DNA of 24,489 nt from Pelagophyceae sp. CCMP2097. Its lineage: Eukaryota > Sar > Pelagophyceae. The notes beneath the pieces are model-generated. The model had not been told where the DNA came from. It saw only the letters and a program-made list of their open reading frames with translations, and did not search any database. Position 1 is the first letter of the stretch, and each line of letters opens with the position of its first letter. This document shows, one piece after another, positions 1-8,590 of this stretch. Position numbers and translations under genes: made by a program. Location: contig MU657243.1 in the NCBI GenBank assembly GCA_026770575.1, positions 47,344 to 71,832 on the forward strand. Direction: 5' to 3'.

Positions 1-645
1 AATGACCCCTGGAGACGGACGACCCCTCGAGACGACCCCTCGAGACGGCCCTTTCGACGGCCATTCGAAACGGCGCCTTGGGACGGCCCATCGAAATGGC
101 GCCTCGGGAAGGCTTCTCTCTCCGGCCCTTGGAGACGGCCCCTGGAGACGGTCCCTGGAGACGGACATTCGAAACGGCGTCTTGAGACGGCGCCTCGAGA
201 AGGCTCCACTCTCCGACCACTCGAAACAGTCCCTGGAGACGACCACTCGAAACGGCGCCTTGGGAAGGCGCTTCGAGAAGGCCCCTCGAGACGGCCCCTG
301 GAGACGGCCATTCGAAACGGCGCCTTGAGATGGCCCCTGGAGACGGTGCCTCGAAACGGCCACTCGAAACGGCGCCTTGAGACGGGCCATCGAAATGGCG
401 CCTCAGGAAGGCTCCTCTCTCCGGCCCCTGGAGACGGCCCCTGGAGACGGCCCCTGGAGACGGCCCCTGGAGACGGCCATTCGAAACGGCGTCTTGAGAC
501 GACCCCTCGAGACGGTGCCTCGAAAAGACCCCTGGAGACGGCCCCCTTTCGACGGTCATTCGAAACGACCCCTCGAAACGGTCCCTCGAGACGGCCCCTT
601 TCCATGGCCATTCGAAACGGCGCCTTGAGACGGTCCCTCGAGAGG
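1..645. repeat. GAGACGG-core minisatellite, left block
   Basis: Degenerate head-to-tail units carry the core GAGACGG followed by CCCCT or a variant such as CATTCGAAACGG. Around 431-470 the unit is exactly 13 bp (GAGACGGCCCCTG). Elsewhere unit length drifts between about 10 and 15 bp. All frames on both strands are largely free of stops because the repeat lacks them, so the long reading frames here are not evidence of genes. The same core returns at 1830-2460 and 20590-22200. Confidence 0.9.
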
Positions 646-836
646 CTCGGACGGTCCCTCGGATGGTCGCTTGGGAAGTCCCTTAGACAGTTCCTTTGGA
701 CATTTACTTTGACGGTCCCTCGACGGGCCCTCTGTGACAATCGCTTTGATTGGCGGGCCCTCGAAGGTCCCTTGGACGGTCAATCGGCTGCCGGCCCCTC
801 GACTGCGGCCCCTCTGCGACGTCCCCTGGACGGGCC

Positions 837-925
837 CTCGGACGGTCGCTCGGACGTTCGCTCGGACGGTCGCTCGGACGGTCGCTCGGACGGTCGCTCG
901 GACGGTCGCTCGGACGAGCCCTCGG
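837..925. repeat. 12-bp tandem array (CTCGGACGGTCG)
   Basis: About seven nearly perfect 12-bp units CTCGGACGGTCG lie in tandem, the most homogeneous part of the left block. Because 12 is a multiple of three, the array gives a repeated four-residue peptide (for example DGRS) in every frame on both strands. I read it as a recently expanded minisatellite core and not as a coding array. Confidence 0.9.
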
Positions 926-1185
926 ATTTGCCGCGGCGGCCCGGTCTCTTGCAAGAAACCCTGCATGGGGGCTTGAGTGGGGCCTTGAAAAGGCCTCGCA
1001 AGTGACCGCGAAGAGGCCGCGCAAGTGGCCACAAAAGAGGCTCTTGGAGGGGCCTGTCCGGAGGGCTCTTCAAGGGCCCTTGAAAGAGGCCGCCCAAGAG
1101 GCCTTGGAAGTGACCGTGCAGAGGCCGGGCAAGTGGCCTTGCAGGGGCCCGTCGAACACCCGGTGGCGAGCTGGGACGGTGTTTC

Positions 1186-1370
1186 GGGTTTTCAATTTGT
1201 GCCGAACTCAAAAAGTCGCGGGTTTGTCAAACGACCAAACCCGTCTTCGAAGGGTCGGATTCGGGTTCGGGCCACGGCCAGACCCACTCAAAGACAGGTC
1301 GGCCAAAACGCGCAACCCCGGCAAATCCGACCCGCGGGTTGAAGGGCAAACCCGAATGCGTCGTTGCTCC
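1186..1370 (-). mobile_element. Dispersed hAT-like MITE family, short copy A
   Basis: About 180 bp that match copy B at 2511-2692 almost throughout (ttcaatttgtgccgaac ... cacggccagacccactcaaag ... gacccgcgggttgaagggca). In the opposite orientation it matches the two ends of the 451-bp element at 13332-13782, with the middle missing, so it is a deletion derivative. It is rich in CGGGTT/CCCGAA subrepeats. I see no intact terminal inverted repeat on this copy. Confidence 0.7.
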
Positions 1371-1829
1371 TGCCTCGGACGGTTCCTCGGATGGTCGCTA
1401 GGACGGTCCCTTGGACAATTCCTTTTGGAACTCCTTTTGACGGTCTTTCGACGGGCCCTCTGTGACTGTCGCTTTGACGGCGGTTTCTCGACGGTACCCT
1501 GGACGGTCCTTTCGACAGTCTCTTCGACTGCGGCCCTCTGCGACGTCCCCTGGACGGGCCCTCGGATAGTCCCTCTGGCAGGTTTCTCGGGCAGGTCCCC
1601 GAACTCTCAAACCATACGGCACCCCCCAGGCGAGGAGCCGTCGAGGGACCCTGGAAGGGCCCGAACACGGGTATCTTGCAAGGACCTTGCGTGGGAGCTT
1701 GATAAGGCTCTTGAAAGAGGCCTTGCCAGTTGCCGAGAAGAGGCCTTGGCCGCGAAAGAGGCCTTGCAGGGGCCGTCCGGAGGGCTCTGCCTCGTACGGT
1801 CTCTTCGCCGCCCTCCACTGCCCTTTGGA

Positions 1830-2462
1830 GTGTCCCTCGAGACGGTCACTCGAGGCAGGCATTTGAGGCTTCTCAAGACGGCCTCTCTCAAGACGGCCCC
1901 TCGTACGGTCCTTTGGAGGCCAGTCTTTCGAAACGGGCCCTCGACTCGGAGGCGGTCCCTCTCTCACTCGGATCGGCGGGTCCTCTCGGTCCTTATGGAC
2001 TCTAATATGGAGTCTCTATATACAGTCGTTTGAGACGGGCCATCGAGAGGCGGGCCCTTGAGACGGTCCCTAAACGGCCCCTTTGGACAAGGCCTCTCTA
2101 TGCGGTCCCTCGAGACGAGTTCTCGAGACGGGCCGGTGAGACGGGCCCTCGAGACGGGCCTCTCATAAGGCGGTCTTTGAGAGGCGGTCTTTCTCTCAAG
2201 TGGATCGACGGACCCTCTCTCCGGCCCCTCTCAACACGGCCCCTCCGACGAACCCTCGAGACGGGCCCTCGTACGGTCCCGTCTCGAAACGGGCCCTCGC
2301 ACGGGTTGATTAGACGGACAGTCCCTCGAGACGGTTCTTGATGGTTTCTTGGACAGCTTCTCACCCTCAAGGCGGACCCCTCGAGACGGGCCCTCGAGAC
2401 GGGCCCTCGGGAAACGGGCCCCTCGAGACGGTCCCGAGAGACGGGCTCTCGAGACGGAGCCG
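1830..2462. repeat. GAGACGG-core minisatellite, second stretch of left block
   Basis: Units such as CCCTCGAGACGGGC are repeated with variable spacing from about 1830 to 2462. XhoI-like CTCGAG is frequent at unit junctions. No credible coding region is seen; reading frames here are repeat-driven. Confidence 0.85.
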
Positions 2463-2510
2463 GGCAAGTGACCGCCAAAGAGGCCTTGCAGGGGCCCGCC
2501 CGGAGAGCTT

Positions 2511-2692
2511 TTCAATTTGTGCCGAACCCTCGAGTCGCGGGTTTGTCAAACGACCAAACCCCGTCTTCTCGGGTCGGGTTCGGGTTTGTACCACGGCCAG
2601 ACCCACTCAAAGAGGGGTCTGCAAAAACGCGCAAACCCGGCAAACCCGACCCGCGGGTTGAAGGGCAAACCCGAACCCGTCGTTGCTCCTGT
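2511..2692 (-). mobile_element. Dispersed hAT-like MITE family, short copy B
   Basis: Second short copy of the family, in the same orientation as copy A and highly similar to it. It overlaps the 3' end of the RRM gene on the minus strand. The last 25 or so residues and the stop codon of that reading frame lie inside the element. Like copy A it lacks the central part of the full element at 13332-13782. Confidence 0.7.
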
Positions 2693-3434
2693 TGTGAGCC
2701 TCTGTGGCTTGAGCCTCTGTGGATTCTGTTTTGGCTTGAGCCTCTGTGGATTCTGTTTCACGCCTCATTCCTTTCGCCCCTGTTCCACGCTTCCGTTTCT
2801 CCCGGGGCTCGGCGTTTGGGACGCACGGTGGCTTTTGAGCTTTGTGCGCGTTTTCCACGCGCTCGAGAGAGAGCTTGTGGCCGTCCAAAATAAACCCCTC
2901 CAGGGCCAACAGCACAGCCTCAAACTTCACCGCCTCAAACGTCACAAACGCGCCCTTGATCTCGGCGGCCTTGCCGTCGGGAGGCTTGGCTAGAGAAAGG
3001 GACTGCGGTCGGACGGCCGCGGCGCTCCCGGAACACCACTTTCGCCGCGCGACGGGCTCGCCTCTCGAGCGTCTGGGAGGCACTCTGTCGCTTCGGTTCC
3101 CAAGCTCTCGAGCGCCCATCTCATGACTCTGGTATGCGCTCTTGTCGCTTTGACCGGTCCTGGTTTCTGTATCTTTGACCACCGCTCACGGACGCCGCCC
3201 CGGACTCCTCAAAGGCATGCGCACGGTACTGACGGCGCAAAACGGCTCAAACGCGGCGCGCAATCCGGCCTTTGTCGACGACGCGGCGACGTGGAGGTAG
3301 ACTTCGCATTCCGTGGCACTTGGCGCCGGTGTCGCCGACGGCGCCGGGGCCTCTGGGGCCGCGGCGAAGCGACGTGCGCGAGGCCTCTGGGACCATCCCG
3401 AAGGCCACGGCGCCGCGCGCCGCAGCGCGAGCAT
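2607..3434 (-). CDS. RRM-domain RNA-binding protein, two exons
   Basis: Likely start is the ATG at 3434. The first exon gives an Ala/Pro/Arg-rich N terminus and the first half of an RRM (CEVYLHV as RNP2-like, then LRAAFEPFCAVSTVRMPL). The second exon supplies IKGAFVTFEAV (RNP1-like) and LEGFILDGHKLSLER, completing the fold. Between them is a likely intron of 200 bp from 3189 (GTGAGC) to 2990 (pyrimidine tract ending CTCTAG). Joining these exact sites leaves the frame one base off, so either a neighbouring site is used or a base is wrong. After the RRM come a basic segment (REKRKRG) and a short repeat TESTEAQ. The final residues are encoded by a dispersed repeat. The protein should bind RNA; its target is unknown. 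It starts 160 bp from the divergent SH3-repeat gene. Confidence 0.65.
2697..2765. repeat. Short tandem repeat (TTGAGCCTCTGTGG...)
   Basis: Three copies of a block starting TGAGCCTCTGTGG, two of them extended with ATTCTGTTT, lie in tandem inside the 3' part of the RRM gene. On the minus strand they encode the repeated peptide TESTEAQ, so the array is in frame with the gene. Confidence 0.75.
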
Positions 3435-3594
3435 CGCCAACAAAGGCCTAAGGCCGCCGAGCGCCGGCTCGTGATCTCCTGCGCCGCTGCGGAGCGTCGG
3501 AGTTCGGCGCACGACGACCGAGCGTGTTCGCGTCGTCGCTAAATCGAGGCTTCACCAAAACGAGGACCACGCGGCCGCGCGGCGACCCAGCATC

Positions 3595-5585
3595 ATGATG
3601 GCGGTGCCCGTGCATACTAGGGCGCGCGTCTGCCTCGTGTCCGACTCGGCGTGGCGCGGCGTCGTCGAGTCACAAGGCAATGGAGGCCACTGGGCCGTGC
3701 GATTCGCCGACAAGAGCCGCAACGTCCACGTCAGGGACCTGAAGGTGCTGCCGTCCGACGACCTGACGTTCGAGCCGTCGCAAGCTCCGCCAAGCGACAC
3801 GAGAGACAACAAGAAGAGCGGGCAACCAGCCTGGTGGAACGCGGCGTGCACGCTGGGGTGCGCGTCTGTCTCGTGAGCGACTCGGCGCGGCGCGGCGTCG
3901 TCGAGTTCCATGTCTCTAGAGGTTACTGGGCCGTGCGGTTCGCTGACAAGAGCCGCAACGTTCGCGTCGACGACCTCGAGGTGCTGCCGTCCGACGACCC
4001 GACGTTCGAGCCGTCGCAGGCTCCGCAGAGTTGGAGGGAGCAGCGGCAAGAGGCGCAGGCGACCGTCATGGCGACACGAGGCGTGCACGTCGGAGCGCGC
4101 GTCTGTCTCGTGTCCGACTCGGCGCGGCGCGGCATCGTCGAGTCACAAGGCATCGGAGGCTACTGGGCCGTGCGGTTCGCCGACAAGAGCCGCAACGTTC
4201 GCTTCGGTGACCTCGAGGTGCTACCATCCGACAACGCCACGTTCGAGCCGTCGCAAGCTCCGCCGAGCTGGGCGGAGAAGCAGCGAGAGGAGCAGGCGAC
4301 CGCCATGGCGGCACGAGGCGTGCACGTCGGGGCGCGCGTCTGTCTCGTGTCCGACTCGGAGCGGCGCGGCGTCGTCGAGTCACAAGGCAACGGAGGCCAC
4401 TGGACCGTGCGGTTCGCCGATAAGAGCCCAACGTTCGCGTCGGCGATCTCAAGCTGCTACCATCCGACGAAGCCGCGTTCGAGCCGTCGCAAGCTCCACC
4501 GGGCTGGGAGGAGAAAAAAAAAGAGGAGCGGGCGACCACCATGGCGGAACGAGCCGTGGACGTGGGGTTGCGGGCCTGCCTCGTGAACGACTCGGCGCGG
4601 CGCGGCGTCGTCGAGTCACAAGGCGGAAAAGGCTCCGGAGGCTGGTGGGTCGTGCGATTCGCCGACACGAGCAGCAACATTCGCGCCAACGACCTCGAGG
4701 TGCTCCCGTCCGACGACGCCACGTTCGAGCCGTCACAAGCCCCGCCAAGCAGAAGTAATAGTCGCCGAGAGACGGGGGCCAAGGCCAGCGCCATGGACCG
4801 GGCGCTCGAAAGAGCGATTCCACTGCTGCATCGAGCCGGAAACGCCGCGCCGAGGCTTCCAACGACGGCGGGGGCGAGGCCGCTGCGGTCGTGACGTTGG
4901 GCGACGAGGCGGGCGCCGCCGCCGCGACCGAAGCCTCGGACGGCAGCAAGGAGCCCGGCGACAATGCTTCGGACGACGAGCCGCGAGCAAAGCGGCTGAA
5001 GCCTGAGGCCTTGGCACAGAGGCGCTCGAGTCGGCACCGCTGCCGAACAGCCTCGATAGCGCGCACCGCGAGAACGCGCGGCTGCGGGCGCTCGTTGTCG
5101 CGGTCACGGAGGACCGGGACGCGGTCACGGAGGAGCGAGACCATGCGCATCGCGAGATCGCGCAGCAGCGGGCGCTCGTTGACGGCGCGCTCGTTAAAAC
5201 GACCGACGTCGAAGCCGACGGAGCCGTCGAGGCCGCGGCTGAGGCCGCTGAGCGGCGCCGCGCGACGACGGCGGCGCCGGTGAGCGGCCTCGGCACCCTC
5301 GCCTCGCTCCACGCGTCTCACGAGACCATCGTCGTCGCGATCAAGGAGGAGAGAGACACGGTCAAGGATGACCTGAACAAGGTCGCGGAGGACCGGGACG
5401 ACCACGAGGACGAGCGCTTGACGGCGTACAAATTCATCGAGGAGCAGAAGGATGAGATCGGCGGCTTGCAGCGGGAAGCGCAGCGCCGCGACGCCGCGCT
5501 CGAGGCCGGAGCGCGCCACGTTGCCGTGCTCGAGGCCGCCGCCATCGAGGCCCCGCCGCAGCCGACGAGACGACGCCAAAGGTGA
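3595..5585 (+). CDS. Five SH3/Tudor-like repeats, nuclear localisation signal and coiled coil (frameshifted)
   Basis: ATG at 3595. Five units start near 3613, 3849, 4086, 4323 and 4559, spaced 236-237 bp. Each has the pattern GARVCLVSDSARRGVVES, then GYWAVRFADKSRNVRV, then DLEVLPSD.TFEPSQAP, which looks like a small beta-barrel of the SH3/Tudor/KOW type. A basic SSRKRRAE near 4840 suggests nuclear import. An acidic/Ala linker follows, and from about 5022 a long charged heptad-like region (ENARLRALV, EERDTVKDDLNKVAEDRD) predicts a coiled coil. The chain changes frame near 3790, 4428, 4810 and 5020; 4428 is a clear one-base loss (agcccaacg against agccgcaacg in the other units). It could be a pseudogene, a miscalled gene, or partly intronic. 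The barrels may read chromatin or bind proteins, which is inference only. Confidence 0.65.
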
Positions 5586-6357
5586 ACGTGCAGCTCGGAC
5601 AGCTCCCGCCCAGTACACCCAGGCTCTTCTTCGAGTGTCGCGAGACCCGCCCCCCCGCCGGCGCGGGCCGTTGGCGGACCGGTGCTCCGGCAAAGACTCA
5701 GGACCGGCAACGACTTTTGCAATCGTCCGCTCGGGGGTCTCAATCGTGCAGCACGCGTCGGGTGGGGGGCTCTGCATCCTTGCACTGCCGTTTCACTTTC
5801 GTCTTGAGTTCGTTTGCGCGCCACACAGCATTGGAACTCGCGGAGCGGATCCTCGAGTCCCCTACCTCGATCCACTGTTCTTAGTCGTCGGAATCGGGGT
5901 TTCGGCGCGCGAGGGTGGGTTCGTCGGGTCAGCGCATCACCCTGAGGGGACTGTAACCGAAGAACGCGTCTCCGACGTCGGGTACGATGGACACTGTTAA
6001 GGACATGAAAAACAATTGTGTTTAAAATCGCCGCTCCTCAAACTCAAAAGGGTGTGCTTCTAAGCCCCTGTGACGCGATGACGATTTGGAATGACGCGTG
6101 TCTTCATACAGGGAGGCAGATGGCCGTCACCCGTCGCAGCACCAAAGCGCGTCCTCGATTTTCGTTGAAAAAGTCTCGCTGGCCTAGGATGTGGTGTCGC
6201 CCGAAACGTTTCAAGAACCGGCGCACCGCGCGCCGCGCGGGGCCGTCTAACGACGCGCCGCCCTGGCCGCGCCGCCGTAGTTGGTGCGCTGCCGGCCGCA
6301 CCGGCTGGCGCTATTGACGACCCGCGGACGTTTCCTTTGCGCTGGGGCGGCGCGCAG
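5586..6357. other. Intergenic stretch without a supported gene
   Basis: Reading frames exist on both strands but none shows a recognisable domain, codon pattern or start context. It probably holds the 3' flank of the SH3-repeat gene and the left flank of the mobile element. I see no RNA gene. Confidence 0.55.
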
Positions 6358-6381
6358 GGCCGCCGAGGGACGCCCGGCCCC
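6358..6381. repeat. 24-bp direct repeat, left flank of element
   Basis: Identical over 24 bases to 8344-8367 and in the same orientation. It lies immediately outside the left inverted array, so it behaves like a target-site duplication of unusual length or a site-specific attachment sequence. Confidence 0.85.
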
Positions 6382-6389
6382 GGGAAAAC

Positions 6390-6490
6390 GTTTTAAATGA
6401 GGTTAATTGAATTGTAAATGAAGTTAATCCGTTTGTTAATGAGGTTGTGGTGCAGATGAGGTTAATTCTTATTTTAGATGAGGTTTTTTC
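6390..6490. repeat. Left terminal array of AAATGARGTTAAT motifs
   Basis: Five copies at roughly 16-23 bp spacing, close to two turns of helix, in an AT-rich island within GC-rich DNA. The variants are AAATGAGGTT, AAATGAAGTT, TAATGAGGTT and AGATGAGGTT. Such iterated subterminal motifs are typical binding sites of a transposase. Confidence 0.8.
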
Positions 6491-6732
6491 TCGAGGACGG
6501 CAAAATGTGTATAACCGCCCCCCTTGGGGGCCCAAGGAGCACAAACCAATGGCGGGCTCGCTGCTGCCCAAGACATCGAGCATAAAGCAGGTTAGTGGTG
6601 CAGTCAACGTTGCCCCAAATGATGTTGCGGGACCCCGGGTGGTATTTTTCGGATATCTTCGGGTATTTAAAGTCCCAAGGGCCTCGGGTGCCAAGGGCCG
6701 CAGAGGATACGGGCGGTGCTGCGGGGCACCGG

Positions 6733-7638
6733 CTACTTGTCTGGGCCCATCACGCCGGCTTCGGAAGCCTTGTAGAGCGCCTCGGCGAGCTGCGCGGCGT
6801 TCAGCTCCTCCTCCGAGCCGTCCTTAAATTCGACTGGCCAGAGCCAATCCGCCGTGCGGGACGGCTTGTTCGCCAAGCGGACGACACCGACGATGTCCTT
6901 GCCGTCCTTCGTCACGACGGCCCGCCAGTCGCAGTACTTGCCCGACTTCGCATCCGTGATTTGCTTCAAATACCAGGCAGCGCTTTTCGACTTAGACGCG
7001 CCGCGCTTGTCCGACCACTTCGCCTTTGACTCCGGCCGCCCGACGTGGTTCCGCGCCACAATCGACGCGACGAGCACGCCGAGCTTGATGAGGCCGAGGT
7101 CCACCAGGACCATCAAAATCTCCAACGAGATCTCGCCCGAATGCGCGAACATTGGTGACGTGCAGGTGCAACTCAAACGCCCCGCGTGCGCGTCGGGCAG
7201 CAGGGAGACCTCGCGTACCTTGTCGCGGTTGTCGCCGACGAGCACCACGATCCAGCCGTTCTCCTCGGCTGGCGACTCGACTGGCGAGATGGTCACCAAG
7301 TAGAACGTTGCCGCGATGGCGAGCACCTTGCCCAGGTGCGCCTCCGTAATCTCCGCGGGCACCGTCGGGTCCAGTGGGAACGTATTCAGGAACGCAGTGA
7401 CGCGCGTCGGCGTCGCGTCACTAAAGTTCGTCGGGCGGCTCACGGCGAACAAGCTGTCGCCGTCCCTCAAATTTAACTCCCCGCACACGCGCGCCGGGAC
7501 ATTTTCGATCTCGTACACCGACTTAGATCCTTCCAGCCGCCGTTTACATTCGCCAGCGATATCGGCAGTAATGGCGACACGTGGCGCTTCTGTGATCGTC
7601 AACGACGAGGCTGGAACAAGCCTCGTCGCGTCGATCAT
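6733..7638 (-). CDS. SWIM-like and Tudor-like protein of the element (transposase C-terminal part?)
   Basis: Intact 301-residue frame from the ATG at 7638. Residues 129-176 read like the end of a Mutator-type transposase: WIVVLVG, then VREVSLLP, then the SWIM pattern CTC (157-159) ... SGEISLEILMV. The second half of SWIM should be C-x-H, but here it is S171-x-E173, so zinc binding is probably lost. Residues 235-290 (WRAVVTKDGKDIVGVV, WLWPVEFKDGSEEELNAAQL) resemble a small Tudor/chromo-type barrel. No DDE core is present. The frame lies wholly inside the element, downstream of the AT-hook frame on the same strand. It may be the 3' exon of a once larger transposase or an accessory protein. Confidence 0.5.
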   Translation of the reverse strand: MIDATRLVPASSLTITEAPRVAITADIAGECKRRLEGSKSVYEIENVPARVCGELNLRDGDSLFAVSRPTNFSDATPTRVTAFLNTFPLDPTVPAEITEAHLGKVLAIAATFYLVTISPVESPAEENGWIVVLVGDNRDKVREVSLLPDAHAGRLSCTCTSPMFAHSGEISLEILMVLVDLGLIKLGVLVASIVARNHVGRPESKAKWSDKRGASKSKSAAWYLKQITDAKSGKYCDWRAVVTKDGKDIVGVVRLANKPSRTADWLWPVEFKDGSEEELNAAQLAEALYKASEAGVMGPDK

Positions 7639-7796
7639 GATCTTTGCGTCTCCGCACTCTCCCTCTCTCCTAACACATTACCATCCACTCGCTCATACTG
7701 AGCGGAGTGCTTCCCCCGGGTCTACAGGGCTCAGGGGGGAAACGGGTTATTGGGCCCCAGTAACGCGGCAGCGAAACGGCGCAGGGAACACCTCTT

Positions 7797-8192
7797 TTAA
7801 AACGCCAGTAACAGGGTGGGCGGCGCACTGACTGGGCAGTTGCGGTGCCGCGAGCACGTGGCCGCGTAGTCCCACGATCCGCCGCTGGTGCGGTGCGTGT
7901 CGGTCCCGGCAGCTTGCTCGCACGCCTTGATCGCCTCAGCCTTGGAGGCAAACTCGCCGATCAAAACGCGTTCGACGGCCGAGGCACCGCGCGGGCGCCC
8001 ACCTTTATTCTTCAGCGACGCCTCGTCGGGCTCGTCGGGCTCGTCCGAGTCGGGCTCGTCGTCGTCGTCGTCGTCGTCAGTCGAGGCGCCGCCCGAGGTG
8101 TGGCCGCTCGACGACAGGCGCTGCGCGACGCTAGCGGCGACACTGCGCACGGGGGCCGCCGCCCCACGGAGGAAGTTCCCGAGCCTCAGCAT
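7797..8192 (-). CDS. AT-hook protein of the element (transposase N-terminal part?)
   Basis: The ATG at 8192 opens a frame of 131 residues. It has a basic start (MLRLGNFLRG), a run of seven Asp followed by Glu and Asp/Glu/Pro repeats, and an AT-hook (KGGRPRG). The end, EFASKAEAIKACEQAAG ... YAATCSRHRNCPV, has spacing like the FAR1/FLYWCH-type zinc fold found at the N terminus of many Mutator-like transposases. The stop at 7797 lies 158 bp before the SWIM frame begins. A GTCAGT near the end could be a splice donor, so the two frames may form one gene. It should bind AT-rich DNA, perhaps the terminal arrays; that is inference. Confidence 0.45.
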   Translation of the reverse strand: MLRLGNFLRGAAAPVRSVAASVAQRLSSSGHTSGGASTDDDDDDDEPDSDEPDEPDEASLKNKGGRPRGASAVERVLIGEFASKAEAIKACEQAAGTDTHRTSGGSWDYAATCSRHRNCPVSAPPTLLLAF

Positions 8193-8245
8193 CGGACGAG
8201 TCCACCGGGACGACGTCGGTTCGAACACTTCCGAAATTCAAATAT

Positions 8246-8343
8246 AATCGCCAAATAAACTTCATTTAGAAACAAGAAAACCTCATTTAAAAGGCTTCAA
8301 AAAATTAACTTCAATTACAAAATCATTAACCTCATTTAAAATA
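8246..8343. repeat. Right terminal array of AAATGARGTTAAT motifs, inverted
   Basis: Four copies on the minus strand at 21-28 bp spacing, the mirror of the left array. The outer copy (ATTAACCTCATTTAAAATA) directly abuts the right 24-bp direct repeat. Confidence 0.8.
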
Positions 8344-8367
8344 GGCCGCCGAGGGACGCCCGGCCCC
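8344..8367. repeat. 24-bp direct repeat, right flank of element
   Basis: Exact partner of 6358-6381. The sequence that follows (cgaggcgcgccgcgg) differs from that after the left copy, as expected at an insertion site. Confidence 0.85.
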
Positions 8368-8479
8368 CGAGGCGCGCCGCGGGCCGCGCGATCCTTCGAC
8401 GCCGCGCCCAGAAGCCGGCGCCGCGCAGAGCGGGGCAGAGAAGGCTGCCTTAGTAAGTTTACCCCGCGATTTAAGATAG

Positions 8480-8590
8480 CTAGCAGAAGACCGTGTGCCT
8501 GTCCCGAATGCTCGTGCGGCAGATTGGGCAGTCGTCGAGCGCGGCGGCGCACTTGCGGCAGGCGTGAAGGTGGCGGCATGGGTACAAAAC
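8480..8590 (-). pseudogene. Orphan RING-finger 3' exon
   Basis: The minus strand reads VLYPCRHLHACRKC, then a short spacer, then CPICRTSIRDRHTVFC and a TAG stop at 8480. This is the C-x-H-x-H-x-C-x2-C ... C-x2-C second part of a C3HC4 RING, as in C-terminal RINGs of E3 ubiquitin ligases. It begins right after a plausible acceptor (cccatcag at 8591). The first C-x2-C pair and the rest of the protein should lie upstream, but that side is a poly-T tract and minisatellite. I infer a truncated gene or the last exon of a gene disrupted by repeat expansion. Confidence 0.6.

Larger units (their letters stand above)
645..1790. repeat. Higher-order tandem duplication (about 731 bp offset) of minisatellite plus CTTGCAAG/AGGCCTTG block
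   Basis: The stretch beginning near 645 (ctcggacggtccctcggatg) recurs near 1376 (ctcggacggttcctcggatg). Matching landmarks follow in order: cgacgggccctctgtgac at about 721 and 1449, tgcgacgtcccctggacggg at about 816 and 1539, then a CTTGCAAG...AGGCCTTGCAGGGGCC purine-rich block near 950-1150 and 1675-1790. A third short piece of that block lies at 2462-2505. The dispersed element at 1186-1370 is present only in the first unit, so it inserted after the duplication or was lost from the second. Confidence 0.8.
6382..8343. mobile_element. Putative DNA transposon with inverted motif arrays, about 1.96 kb
   Basis: The left end has five copies of AAATGAGGTT-like motifs at about 6395, 6416, 6437, 6453 and 6476. 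The right end has four in the opposite orientation (AACCTCATTT or AACTTCATTT) at about 8258, 8279, 8307 and 8329. The outermost parts give an imperfect terminal inverted repeat around TTTTAAATGAGGTTAAT. A 24-bp direct repeat lies outside on each side. Inside are two minus-strand proteins with an AT-hook and a SWIM-like motif, features known from Mutator-like transposases, but the DDE catalytic core is not seen. I infer an internally deleted Mutator-like or unclassified element. Confidence 0.65.

Noticed and set aside
837..925. CRISPR-like array
   Set aside because: Repeats are contiguous 12-mers with no unique spacers, in a eukaryotic context.
1..2500. Many long open frames on both strands (up to 427 codons) across the left block
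   Set aside because: They follow the minisatellite, which has few stops in any frame; opposite-strand frames overlap fully and show only repeat-driven Arg/Pro/Ser/Gly patterns.
4449..5777. 442-codon minus-strand frame
   Set aside because: It is the antisense shadow of the SH3-repeat/coiled-coil gene, whose plus-strand reading has clear repeated domains and heptads.
6382..8343. Integrated virus or plasmid with iteron-type ends
   Set aside because: No replication, capsid or packaging gene is seen; the two proteins fit a DNA transposon better.
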